Both the position numbers and the translations under genes were made by a program. A DNA stretch of 64,000 nt from Polytrichum commune (Eukaryota; Streptophyta; Polytrichopsida; Polytrichales; Polytrichaceae). Below the pieces are notes generated by a model. It had not been told where the DNA came from and ran no database searches. It saw only the letters and a program-made list of their open reading frames with translations. Shown here in pieces: positions 12,776-24,628 of this stretch; position 1 is the stretch's first letter; every line of letters starts with the position of its first letter. The DNA lies in assembly GCA_950295325.1 (NCBI GenBank), contig OX485805.1, positions 29,809,501-29,873,500 of the forward strand. The letters are read 5' to 3'.

Positions 12776-15040
12776 TTAATATACAAGATCCTCCCCTCTC
12801 TTAAGAATGATGTATGTACAAATATGTAAGTAGAAATTTTCTCGAATACATATACAAGCGAAAAGTAAATAAATCATACATGTCTTAATCATTTGTATAC
12901 GCCAAAAATATAATGCGACAAATATGGCTAAAGTAATCTTAGCAATGCATGTTTATTTATCATTGATGAAATCACTGAACATTTATTCGTCCATTGGATG
13001 TAATTCATACAACTTTATTTCCACAATATAAGTCATTGTGGTGAGTGGAATGAAAATTTATAACTTTATCATTAAACAATCTGTCAAGACATAAGTCCAC
13101 ATTAACCCATTCTTATTTTGATACCAACATAATCTCATTTCCATATCGGAAGGTTGGTCGAATAGATCAATTGGTTGTCGATGCTCAATCCACCTATTGC
13201 CAATTTTGTAGTGTGTCCTACAGAGCCTTCCCAAATACCAAATCTTGGTGGCAATGTTTTGGCCAACTTGTCTTTGTTCCTTGGTTTCTTCACTCCTTTA
13301 ACTACTGCTTGAGATACATATGATACCCCACAATCACATCCCACTTTCATTGCATAATCATTATCCCCGACTCTAGATAATCAAACTTTAGGAGCTCTGC
13401 ACAAGAAGAAGAGAGGGGGAAAAAAAAACCACCTACGAGTTGCACCCTCGCTCCACATGTACTTTACGTTTTCACAGGGTGGTATTTCCCCCTCTCGTCA
13501 TAAAACCTAAATTTCAAGATGAATGTGGTTTATATATTGAATGAAATTATTAATTTGGACCTCTTGTAGATTACCCACTTCATTATAATACTACGAGCCT
13601 AAAGGTAGAAATACAACTAGGATTAAGTGAATAATACACCTAGTATATTTAGTAATCCCTAGGCACAATTTAATACCATGTTTGTTCACCCACATGAGTC
13701 CATACATGCCACATTGAGTGCACCCCCCGTGGCTAATGGTTGGTTCTTTGTGAGCGGTTATTTGTTGGTTTCAGTCGTTCCATGATTGTCTTGCTTGTTG
13801 CTCTTGGTCATTCCTTGTCGTTGATTGTTCCTTGTTCTCGGTTGCTCTTGCATTTTCCCTCATTGGTCTCACCTGTGATTGTTGGTTTAGGGACACAAAC
13901 TACATGCTATATGATGGGAACTAGTTCTTAGGTCATTAGCGGGGTGCAGATCATGACAAAGTCATGTAGGCCCATGATGTTGATCATATAGGCTGTAACC
14001 AATTGTCATGGGTGTTCAAGTTGCCGAGGCCGGGTGCGGTAGCTTGATAGGACCCATTCAACCCCCATTGTACGTGTAAATATCCAATCACACGCCATAG
14101 TTTAGTATCAACATCTTACTACAAACAATGGAGATGCATGCCCAAGTGGGTATAAAACATGGCAATAGTTAATGGATAACTCTAATGTGGGCTTCATAAG
14201 TCCATTTATTTTTGTTGATTCGACTATCTTGGAAAAAAAAAAAAAAAACAACAACAACATTGTCCACTTCTCCTCTACTTCAAGTGGGACATGTATAAAT
14301 TCAAGCATCAACCTTATATAATGACCAATTAATGGTTGTAACACGGTTGAATATTCTCTAACAAACTCCTCTAATATATTACAATGATTGTTATGATGAC
14401 TAATTGGCTAGTATAGCCATAAAATCAATGTTCAACTCTGTCTCAACATTCATCACTTTGCGCACACCTATATAGCCACTCGAGAGGATCACATACATGT
14501 CAGTTGAAAGCTTATCACATATTGAGATTCGTCATCTTGATCTTGTTCTCATGACACTCAAAGATTCGTGCAAGACTCATCAATACACTAGAATTCATCA
14601 TCCATAATGAATTGCACATCATAAGATGCCAAACCTCGTGGAAGTAAGCGTAGTACTAGGCTCGTGTACTTTACTCATGATCACACTAAATATATGATCA
14701 GTTTGACCCACATTGTTAATTGTCTATCCAAACTAATTGTCTTGTAATCACTTGGTGTGGTGATTTTTCACAACATCTACCAAGGGGGAGGGCATGGATG
14801 GAAATGTTGAATTCTATTCTATGTAGAAAAATGATGATGAAACAAATCCATTCCTACATTGGGGACATAGACCATGATTTAATCCAATGAGCTTGAATTG
14901 GGCTAAATGAGAACCAACCTATAGGAGTCAATTTTGACTATTTTCCCCTTGGGAGGTGTTAGGAAACCAAACCACAATTCCTATATAACACTTGATGGCA
15001 GCTAGAGAAGGTGTCCTATAACACTTTGTGGCTAGTGCTA
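12776..15040. other. Intergenic, no supported gene
   Basis: No coding or RNA gene is recognised. A sequence near 13705-13740 (GTGCACCCCCCGTGGCTAAT) resembles the terminal repeat of the element at 39525-40802 and may be a relic end. There is a poly(A)/CAA run at about 14233-14260. Confidence 0.55.
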
Positions 15041-15394
15041 CACTAAATATTGTATTTATTGTCAAATGATATTTTATGTCATTTTGATACCTTTACTGAT
15101 GACAAGTCCCTAGAAACAAGTCCACAAATACTCTCATCCCAACTTGCCATATTATGCATTCTAACAATTATGCAATGAAACATTGTCATGGATGAATAAA
15201 AATTGGACGGAACTTCACTTACTAAGTGATCATAATCACAACATTGTAAATTTATAATGCCCAACGTGTTTTACAAGGAACGACAAATAATGTTAGGTTC
15301 GCATTTAGTGTTGGTGACACTAAACATTTGGTTTATAATCACCACTATTGAGCAAGACAAATAGAAACGGTGACATTGTATATAAAATTTAGGG
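15041..15394 (+). mobile_element. CACTA-ended MITE, copy 1
   Basis: It starts CACTAAATATTGTATTTATT after CTA and ends in a mutated TTTAGGG before TA. It aligns with the reverse complement of 22930-23299 along its length, for example TTACAAGGAACGACAAATAA and TGTTGGTGACACTA. It encodes nothing recognisable. Confidence 0.65.
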
Positions 15395-15490
15395 TACTAT
15401 ATGACAAGTTACGGTATCGGCTCTAATTAACATGCCACAACATTTTTAACACCACATGTACTTATCACATGTTTAGTGTGGTACGACATG

Positions 15491-15617
15491 CATAACATTA
15501 TTTAGATCCATAACAATATTTCATAGGATATCCCCACATCTAGGCCAAGTACGAGAAATATTCCATGGAATAATGTCAGTCTCACATAACAATGTTATGG
15601 ATCTGAATGATGTTATG
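15491..15617. mobile_element. Foldback/MITE family copy with long inverted ends
   Basis: Left CATAACATTATTTAGATCC and right (complement) CATAACATCATTCAGATCC start inverted repeats of about 33 bp around a centre of about 60 bp. Relatives lie at 10046 and 60245. Confidence 0.65.
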
Positions 15618-15748
15618 TGGCAATAATTTATGCCAAGTTTAATAAGGTGACGTGGCATCTTTCCATGGGAAGAAACGACCTTAGGAATTGGTCAGCCAAG
15701 AGGAGAGGTTTGTCTTGACCTAGTTGGATAGGCGAGTCACTGTCTTCT

Positions 15749-15756
15749 TATAAATA
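15749..15756 (+). promoter_or_regulatory. Candidate TATA box of the galactosyltransferase gene
   Basis: TATAAATA stands at the edge between AT-rich DNA and a GC-rich block. About 15 bp downstream is a small hairpin, GGCGAC-TTTTA-GTCGCC (15768-15784), where transcription would be expected to start. No transcript evidence is available. Confidence 0.45.
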
Positions 15757-15769
15757 AAAACGTCGCTGG

Positions 15770-16330
15770 CGACTTTTAGTCGCCGACACTCACACAGAGC
15801 CCGAAGGTAAAGCCACGCTGGAAATTGTTACACAGCGTGCGGTTGACCCTGGACGCCGTCCCCAATCACTCGGCTGCCTGTTCGTTACGGTCCAGGCGAC
15901 CACTGGCCGGCGAATTCGGCCCCCGAAGACTTTCCCAGGAAGGGAGTCCATCGGGCGCCGCTCACAGGTCGGAAGATCTCGACTCTTGCTGACATCTGGA
16001 TCCATTGGATGGAAGAGAAACCCTTTGGACGGCGACGGCCGGAGGCGCTTCTCTCGCTCCTCTCTTCCCAAGACGGGGCATCCGGTGTACGGCATCCAAG
16101 GGTCGGAATAAAATGGAGAACCAGAGTGAGCGAGAGGCACTGGACGGAAGCGGACGTCCGGAGGGCAGAGCGTGACTGGAGGCCTTTTGGGAGTTGTTTT
16201 TTAAGTGGCGCTGCGATCTGCGGCGATGGCTTCCGCAATGCGAGGCGACGACCTCGGCATGGACGTCTTGTTTCGTTGCACTCGTTTGGTTCGTGTGAGA
16301 CGAAGAAAAAAAAGAAAAGGAGGGTAACTT
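15770..16330 (+). other. GC-rich block, probable 5' leader exon
   Basis: This is by far the most GC-rich part of the surrounding 15 kb. It begins just after the candidate TATA box and ends near a plausible splice donor (AGG|GTAACT at about 16321-16328). It lies 0.95 kb upstream of the galactosyltransferase start codon, so a spliced 5' UTR is the simplest reading. Overlapping open frames on both strands (up to 127 codons) follow from GC richness and match no family I recognise. An independent non-coding transcript is the alternative. Confidence 0.4.
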
Positions 16331-16463
16331 ACGTCCTATCTTCAATTTTGATGCTTATTTTTGGAGTGTTAGCTATTTGAAGGTAGCATGCCTGATGACG
16401 ACGGCGTGCGGGATCTGAGGCCTCGTGATGAAAAAGAAAAGCCATGCACAAGCACATGCCAAA

Positions 16464-16466
<3 letters not shown>

Positions 16467-16505
<39 letters not shown>
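16467..16505. repeat. (GA)n microsatellite
   Basis: About 19 uninterrupted GA/AG dinucleotides, in the likely 5' UTR intron of the galactosyltransferase gene. Confidence 0.9.
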
Positions 16506-16509
<4 letters not shown>

Positions 16510-17275
16510 GCCTGGATATCAGCTTAAGAGAGTCTTGGATTTTTGGGCTTGGGGGTTGTGCGGAATGATATGATCACCGATTGAGGCAAGGTTAGCTGTG
16601 GATTGTAGTTTTGGTAGGATTCGGCTTGTGGCTACGGATGGTAGGTGGGTTTGCGATGAATCCTCAAGCTAACAAGGATTGGGCGCTGGAGGATACGAGG
16701 CTTTTCGTTTTCTTGGTGCCGTCGCCATAGCTCACAAGATTTAGGGTCACCAATCCAGGCAGATTTCTTATGCAGGATTTGGGTTACAGTAGCTGGCGCT
16801 GGAATTAGGAGAGAAAAATCGCAGGGTCGAGTGACGGTTTTGCATCACCAGTAACAAGATTGAGGGGGCTGATTGGTTGGAATTGGTTGGGTTCAAAGGT
16901 TCTCTCAAGAGAAGCTGTAGGTTATCGTGAGATAGATATTTGGTCAAACTAAGTGGACGTTCATTGACTTATTGAAGCTATACATGGGTTGGTAACATCG
17001 AATTTAGCTGATCGACCACAGCTACCAAGGAAGTTTTGACCTCCTCGATGCAATCTATGATGTGTGACACATAACATGACTTGATATGAGCTGCTGATCC
17101 ATCGCCAATGATTGACTACGGGAGGCTACCTAGGTCGCAGATGGCCGCGATTCGAAGCTTAATATTTATTGCTGGTGTAGTAATTCCTTTGGAGAGCTTA
17201 GAACTCTGGAGTTCCTAAGCCATTACTTCCTTCCTTCCTTCGGAGGAAATAACTACATGCTTTCCTTTTGCTTGA

Positions 17276-20200
17276 ATGAAAGCAAAAGCAATGAAGGTAG
17301 GTCCTATTCCCATTCTCGTCCTACTGCTCACCGTCTTCACCGTGCGATGTATCTTCTCCATCCCTGGAATTTTCGGCACCAAGCCTTCCCACAATCTAAC
17401 CTATGTCGGAGGGTACCCAATTGTAGTGGTTCGAAGACATCCAGATTCCCCGTCTCCTAGCCCGGACAACGAAACCTTAATTCATCCTCGCTTCAACGCC
17501 TCAGTTAATTCTTCAACTTCATCCATCCCTGCTCATCAACACAACGAATCGGTTGTGTCGGTGTACCCTACACCTGCAGCTGAGGCGGGAGTTCCAAGGA
17601 TCGATCCTGTGTGGAAACTGCTCGTGGGCACTTTGAGCAAGAAAGATGTGTCGAAGGACGCCAAAAATGCTTTGGATGGGGGGTTGCAGGCATGGGCAGA
17701 GGTGAGTAAAATGATGGCTAGCGAGGTCAAGGAACGGAGAAAGAATAATGGTGGTAAGAAATTAGCAGCTGCGGATACCAAGTGTCCTTACATGGTGAGC
17801 ACGGTGAATGCTACTGCGTTGAAATCCAAAGAGGAGAGAGAAGTGCCCATCCCATGTGGCTTAATTCTGGACTCTTCCATCACCATTGTGGGCACTCCCG
17901 TTGGCTCTACGGGGGAATTTGCCTTCGAGCTTGTAGGGTCGAAGCTTTTGGGCGAGGTGGAGGAGCCAATTGTGTTCCACTTCTCCGTAAGATTACGTGG
18001 AGATCGGAAGACCGACCGGCCAGTGATTGTGCACAACACGTGGAGCAGTGATGATGACTGGCATGAGGAGCAACGATGCCCCCGGCCACCGGATGTGAAT
18101 CCCCTTACGGCGAATCTAGGTCAGTATCGATTCTTTTATTCTAACAATATATCAATCTTTCTATATATCTATCTCCCTGCACTTCCTGACATCTCAGTAC
18201 TTCTTCCCATTCCATTTGTGTGCAACAAAAACTGCTGTTTCATGTGCAGTCAGGGAGGATAGGATGTTTGTAGTAATTTTATTATCACTAGTACCCCTGT
18301 CCCTTGATATAGAGAGTTTGCAGAAGGAGCAAAGTGAGGGAGGATAGGATGTTTGTTGTCATTTGTTAGCACTAGTAACCCCCTCCCACGCCAAATGGAA
18401 TTAGCAGTAGGAAACAAAGTGAGGAAGAATAGGATCTTTGTTTACGATTCCTTAGCAATAGGACCCCTCTCCCATGCCAAAAGGATTTAGCAGAAGGAAT
18501 CAAAGTCATAGAGGGTAGGATGTTTATTGTAATTTCACTAACACTAGTACCCCTGTCCAATGCCAGAAGGATTTAGCGGAAGGAAATAAAGTGATGGAGG
18601 ATAGGATAGGATGTTTGTTGTGATTCATTAGCACTAGTGCCCCTCTCCCATGCCAACAGGATTTAGCAAATGGAAGCAAATTCAGGGAGGGCAGGATGTT
18701 TGGTGTGATTCATTAGCACCAGTACTTCTGTCCCATGCTAAAAAGGTTTTGCAGGAGGGAGGATAGGCTGTTTGTTATATTTTTAAGCACTAGTACCCTC
18801 TCCCATCCAAAAAGATTTAGCAGATTGAAACAAAGTGAGGGAGGATAGGATGTTTGTGGTGATTCATAAGCGCTAGTACCCCTCTCGCGTGCTAAAAGGA
18901 TTTAGCAGAAGGAAGCAAAAGTGAGGAAGGATAGGATGTCTGTGGTGGTTTATTAGCGCTGGTCCCCCTCTCCCATCCTAAAAGGACTTAGCAGAAGGGA
19001 ACTAAGTCGAAAACAATTAACAGGAGACTAATAAGTAATTATCCACGTCATCACAGAAGTGAAGGATTCCCTGGACACATGGCTCAAGTGCAAACTTGTC
19101 ATGGTGATTGCACTACTGCAAAGGAGAAATCCTCTGGAAGAAGATTGCTCCCTTATATGTGTGCACACAACTGCCTGGTTTTATTTCTCAAGCATCTAAG
19201 TGTTTTGGTGACTAACCTACTTGGGAGTCATTTTTTGCATTTACAACAGGCAACTATCCAAGTTCACCTGGAAGTGAAACATCCTCCCAATGGTTCACAT
19301 AGTTAAATGAAGATATAACCATTGGGAGATTGCTTTTTTCTCTGTTTAAAAAATCATTTATTAAACTCTCACCTCACACTGGGGTTGATGGGTTGACAGT
19401 GGACGGTGTGGAGGTTTGCAATCCCCAAATTGGGCGAAACATAACCAGGAGGAGTGGTCCGGGGTCATGGAAGCAGCTGAATGGCGTTGAGAAGGAACTG
19501 GATGCCGTCTGGTTTCCATTTGCAGAGGGATATCCCTTTGTGGCAACTTTAGTTGCTGGGTGGGATGGTTTCCACATGTCCGTCAATGGAAAACACATCA
19601 CTGCATTCAAGTATCGCCAGGTAAATTGGTCATACATCTCAGAATGTGCTGGATCTTGTGGTAGGAGAGAGGCTTGTTTATCTAAACCCCTTGTGGCTTT
19701 TAGCTTCACTCACGTAAATTCCATGGAATTCTGGTAGAATTAATACTGGGTTTAAGCTCCCAAGTTTCCTGGGAACAGATTCACTTCTGTAGAATGCAAT
19801 TTGTTTTGGGTATCATATGTACTGAGTGTTTCTTCGAGATATAAGAGAGAAATTCGCCAGGATTTGGAAGTCAAGATGAAGAAAGGGGAATGTAGTGTGT
19901 AAGTTCTATTGAAGCTTGACTTGTTCTTGAATTCCTACGTGCAGAGCTTAGAGCCGTGGATGATTACGAGGATGCGCTTCAGTGGTGATTTGGAGCTGAA
20001 GGAAGTGTTGGTGAATGGACTTCCTATTTCAGATGATGCATCACTTATACCAGATCTGAAACTCCTCAAAGCACCTAAAGTAGCCAAAAATGTCACCCTT
20101 TTTGTTGGCGTGTTTTCAAGCAACAGCAACTTTGTTCGTCGAATGGCCTTGCGAAGGACCTGGATGCAGTACCCTTCTGTGCGAAATGGTAGCGTGGTGG

Positions 20201-22114
20201 TGCGGTTTTTTGTGGGCTTGGTTAGTCCTCCGTTTGTGCTCTGAAACTGTGCCAAACAAACCACCATCTATGTAAAGGTTGTTGGAAGGAGACAGGATGG
20301 AAAGATAAAAACCCTAATTTGTGCAGTGGAACAGTGAAAAGTTCAAAGCCCTATTTTGGTGATTTTCAAGCAAGGTTTTTCTTCACATAGCTACATGTTT
20401 GCCCAAGTGAAGCCCTGAAGTATGAAAGTTCAGGATTGTTGTCCATGAGGATGAAAATGTGAGGCAAAATCAGTGCAGTGATATGGTATTGATTGAGTTT
20501 CTTTGCACAAGGAGCACATATGAATGGAAACCTGATGTTCTCTCTTTTATTCATGGTGCAGCATCAGAGAAAGCAGGTGAATAAGGAGCTGTGGACTGAG
20601 GCCCTCACTTATGGGGATGTTCAACTTCTTCCAATAGTGGATCTCTACAACCTCATTACATACAAGACTCTTTCGATTTGCATGTATGCGGTATGTGAAT
20701 TGTTGTGATTTCAATCTATGCTGAGTAGGTACTGGGTTTTGAGCCATAGTAAGCAGTACATGGATCTTGCTTGATTGCATTCTCCAGTCAATGTTCGCTT
20801 TGGTTGTTATTGTATTTTCTAGATCAGCACATTGTTCTCTAAAGTAATGTGTGATTAAACATGTGCTGCTGGTGTTTTTGAGCAGACAACAAACCTCAAA
20901 CCTAAATATGTGATGAAGGCGGATGATGACACTTTTGTGCGAGTGGATGCGGTGCTATCTGCTATTCAGAATTCTCGACACAACCATAGCATTCTTTTAG
21001 GAAACATAGAATTTACCAATGAACCAGAGCGAGATGAATCAAACAAGTGGTTTGTAAGTATGAAGGTACGTAGTCACTTTTCTTATCAATTTTGTTTACA
21101 TTAGTTGTATTGTTTGTGGCACCACATCTACTGTGCAGCATATTTGCATAATAAAGTCTTGCATGTATGCACATGATGGATTTTCTTACAACTGCTTCCA
21201 TCACCTGCGCGCACAGCAAGGTGTGCTTGTTGAAGCAGGAAAACTTGGTCTTGACTGACTGGTTTGTGCTTTGAGTTTTGTGCTCAAGTATTGATGCTGA
21301 GTGTTTCTCTACTACAGGAGTGGGAAAGCTCCACTTATCCACCTTGGGCTCATGGACCTGGCTATGTCTTCTCCACAGACATCGCCAAATTTGTAGTTGA
21401 AGGCCACCAAAAGGATGTTTTAAAGGTAACGTATACCTACCTGGCATGTTTGTTTCTCTAGTTGACCTTCCCTTTTGAGGTAAGTAGGCCTACAAGGATA
21501 GTTTTATCTCTGCACCCACTTCTCCTAGGATTTGCAACATGAGAATAGTACAAAACAGTTAGCTGATTCAAATCATTTTCCTTCACCAATTTCCTCATAA
21601 TTTTCGGACCTCATATGAATGTCTTATTCATTATCAAGTGAAGATTCCCTTTCTTAAGTGATCTTATAGGTTCCCCCCCTAATGTTGACTATTCAACCTA
21701 AAATACTTAACATATTTTGAACATATTGTTCAATAACACGTCTTTTTGATGTCCTTTGTTAGATTCACACCTAACCACACACCCCTCAAGTACGGGTGTC
21801 CAATTAAGATAAGGAACTGAATGTCTAAATGGATGATGGAGTCATGGACGCTCCAAATGAGTTGAGCTTTAAGCATAAGAGTACATCCTGTGCAGTTTTT
21901 CAAGCTCGAGGATGTGGCTATGGGGATCTGGATCAGCAAGTTCAAGAAAGAAAAGTCGAGGCGTGTGGACTACGTAAATGATGAGAATTTTTGTCACATG
22001 AGTTGTGAACCAGGGTACATCATTGCACATTATCAAAACCCAGGGCAGATGCAGTGCCTCTGGAACCATTTGATGCTGGGAGAAGTGGATGTGTGCTGCA
22101 ATAATGACATCTGA
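17276..22114 (+). CDS. Hydroxyproline O-galactosyltransferase-like GT31 enzyme with galectin domain
   Basis: Coding exons: 17276-18119, 19400-19620, 19945-20220, 20562-20690, 20886-21065, 21318-21425, 21896-22114 (658 aa). All introns are GT-AG and phases are continuous. The start ATG directly follows an in-frame TGA. Residues about 9-28 form a type II membrane anchor, followed by a Ser/Thr/Pro-rich stem. A galactoside-binding lectin domain spans about 190-385 ([25 protein letters not shown]). The GT31 catalytic domain follows ([15 protein letters not shown], the metal/UDP-binding DDD at 503-505, GPGYVFS, LEDVAMG), with a Cys-rich C-terminus. In plants this architecture transfers galactose from UDP-Gal to hydroxyproline of arabinogalactan proteins in the Golgi; some members act on N-glycans. 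Family assignment is firm, exact acceptor is not. Intron 1 carries a minisatellite and intron 6 a dispersed repeat. Confidence 0.92.
18251..19008 (+). repeat. Intronic minisatellite, nine units of about 85 bp
   Basis: Units begin with GAGGGAGGATAGGATGTTTG-like sequence at about 18251, 18336, 18421, 18506, 18592, 18681, 18755, 18837 and 18923. Each continues through an ATTAGCACTAGTACCCCTC-like block and ends AGGATTTAGCAGAAGGAA. The seventh unit is shortened. Copies are diverged but co-linear. The array fills about 60 percent of intron 1, between the exons that encode the two halves of the galectin domain. Confidence 0.92.
21514..21822 (+). repeat. Dispersed repeat copy inside galactosyltransferase intron 6
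   Basis: It shares ordered blocks with 40840-41170 and 48964-49330: CACTTCTCCTAG, CTCATATGAAT(G/A)TCTTATTC, TATAGGTYCCCC, a TCTTTTTGATG block, and CAATTAAGATAAG near the end. No inverted ends or coding capacity were seen. Confidence 0.7.
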
Positions 22115-22929
22115 AGCTTCTTTGAAGTTACCTGTGACTACTGTACATATCAAACCTTCTCCCTTTCCATTTTGAATCCAAGAGCAACCCATTTTATGCT
22201 AAAATGTGGTAATGCTTGCCATCATTACTTTTTTGTAATTCCAGCTTGTACACTAAGTGGCGATCTTGTCCTTGTACATTGCGCCATAAATTCAGCGAAC
22301 CGTTATTCCATCCCCACATGAGAAAAATTAGCTGAGAGTAGACTGTTTTGGCAGAGAATAGCTTTGACGGCAGTAGACGGAACCAAAGAAATGGGATGTT
22401 GAAGACATTCTACAACTGTTCATCTGAACAGTTAAATATGAAATTTGAGAATGGGAATTATCACCCTTGCATGGCAAATAAGATGGTCTGAAGAACAGAT
22501 CTCTACAACTTCTTTGATCAGTCTGCATTCTGAGCTTGTCATTGGTTCACTATTCACAACTTCAATGTCTTTCCATTTATTTTCTTTTTCGAAACTGTTG
22601 TAAGATTGGTCAGAGTTTAATTGATCTGTTTTATTGATCTTCCAGTATGTATGGCATATAAAAAAAGATCTCCAATATTTCAGTACCTGCTTGCTGGCAG
22701 CTTAATGCATTAATTTATAGGACCAAGTGCTTGTCTAAAAGTTACACCTGAACGAACCTTGTCCAGGAGATCATGATGCATGTCTTCCAACTAAGTTACC
22801 TCTTGAAAGATTGTGGTCATGTTAGCTCTGTATGGTTTGCCTGCTCAACATAAATGTCCAGAAGTCATTTAAAACTATTGTTTCAGGCACTTTCTTTGAT
22901 AAAGCGTATTGCAATTGCCTGATGAGCTA
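22115..22929. other. 3' UTR and intergenic
   Basis: Sequence downstream of the galactosyltransferase stop codon. Part of it is presumably 3' UTR, but no clear poly(A) signal could be fixed. No other feature seen. Confidence 0.5.
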
Positions 22930-23299
22930 CACTAACTATCATATTTAGTGTCACAAATTCTGATTGTCTTGCTCAAAATAATTGTAAACCACGGTGTAGT
23001 GTCACCAACACTCAATGTTAACCCAACATTATTTGTCATTCCTTGTAACTTGTTTGGATGATTATAGGTTTACAGTCTTGCAATTACTGTCACTTACCAA
23101 GTGATTTTTCATCCAAATTTCAATCATCCATGACAATATTTCTTCACAAGCTGCTGACAAGAGAAGGCATGGTGTTGGCCAATGGATGAACTCATCCATC
23201 ATGCACGGCAATATTTGTCCACTTATTCATAAGAAGTGTCATCCGAAAAGTTAACATAGTGACATAAAATACCATACAACATAAATATCATATTTAGTG
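22930..23299 (-). mobile_element. CACTA-ended MITE, copy 2 (best preserved)
   Basis: Starts CACTAACTATCATATTTAG and ends CATATTTAGTG. Read inward the ends are CACTAACTATCATA and CACTAAATATGATA (12 of 14 identical). TA lies directly outside both ends. Ends in CACTA/TAGTG suggest an En/Spm relationship, but that superfamily makes 3-bp duplications; the TA flanks would fit Tc1/mariner. The assignment stays open. Confidence 0.7.
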
Positions 23300-24628
23300 T
23301 AGTTAGTATGCACACCAAAGAATTTGATATAACTTAGTTGGTAGAAAATGATAATGTCAGTAAAAGGTTACAGCGACATGTACTTCCGAATGTTAACCCA
23401 CATCAATTAAACAAAAAATGTAGCTCTTTTCAAACTAAATTAGAAATGTCATTGAGCTTCCACTGAGCTTCCCTTGAGCTTTCACTGAGCTTCACCAAAT
23501 CTTATTCATTAAGTTTTGACATGCACAAGCCAAACCTTGTTACCACTCAAAGGCAATCTTCACAATGCCTCTATCCCATGATATGGGACGAAGCCAATAC
23601 AATATACATATTAACTCCAAAAATTATGAGGAGAGTGGCTTCAACCTCAATTTCTATTAATCGCATACTAGGAGAAGTGGGTTAGTCGAAAACATTAACG
23701 ATTTTAGCATGCCTACTTTTCAATCTATCATTTTAAGTCTACGTTAAGGTAGAATTACCATAACCCATTAACCACCCTCTAGCCGTGCACTAGATCATAA
23801 TGGTTTAGTGCCATTTCTAAAACCGATCATGGCTTGGTGGCAACTTTAATGCGTGTACACTTAGTGTAGCCAATGGGAGTCAAGTGTTAATGTACTCATG
23901 AGGTAACCGATTTAAGCGATGTCCTGTATGGAAATGCGAAATCACCGTGTTCGGTGTAGGGAGAATCTAGTGAACGAGTAGGGGGTTTGGACAACGTTCC
24001 ACTTTGAAAAATTGCAGCATTTTTTGTATAGGGCAAAAAAATATGAAACAACTTGCATTCTTCATGAATCCTTCTCGTCTATCTTGGAAAATCATCTCAT
24101 GATTGTCAGACCAGATGTTCAATGCGATAAAATCACCTTATTTTCACGGGTTATGGTATTTCTACCTTAGTGCATCCTCAAACCATTATCCCACCCAAGA
24201 CCAACAACATAGAATCTTGCACAGGAAGTACACATTGAGCATTGACATTGTCCACCTGCCACGATGGTTTTGGATCATCTCCTAAAGTTATCTTGAAACT
24301 TGAAACGTTTATAACTTTCCCATAACTTAGACGAATTCCGGTCAACCGTTTCACCTCATGTTCTGTGCCTACATTGCATAAAGCCAAAGATCTTGCCATA
24401 TTGATGCCTTTTAGTGATGCAAAAAGCACTTGATGCATCACAGTCTTCTGTGTGGGGTCTCTCAGCGTGCTTGTTTATTTATTTATTTATTTTGAAGTGT
24501 TGCGTGCTGTAAATACTTTTTGGAGCTCTTCTATCCATAACATTATTAAGTAGTGTGCATTCGTTCACATGGGTTTCAGGAATATAAGCATGGGATGTCC
24601 TAATCTAGTGCAAGGAGACTTGATTTAA
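23300..24628. other. Intergenic, no supported gene
   Basis: It contains four diverged copies of a TGAGCTTCC(A/C)C-type 10-bp motif at about 23450-23500 and a (TTTA)n run at about 24474-24490. An 87-codon open frame on the minus strand (about 24178-24438) resembles no family I know. Confidence 0.5.

Noticed and set aside
15790-16380. Overlapping open frames of 116-127 codons on both strands
   Set aside because: All lie in a GC-rich block where stops are rare. Composition is Arg/Ser/Pro-rich with no family signal. A 5' leader is the simpler reading.
17256-22114. Reading the galactosyltransferase as a fungal or bacterial glycosyltransferase or as two genes
   Set aside because: Galectin and GT31 blocks are joined in phase across seven exons in the order known for plant enzymes.
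24178-24438. 87-codon minus-strand frame (VINVSSFKITLGDDPKP) as a retrotransposon protease or host exon
   Set aside because: No diagnostic motif, no splice-linked continuation and no flanking long terminal repeats.
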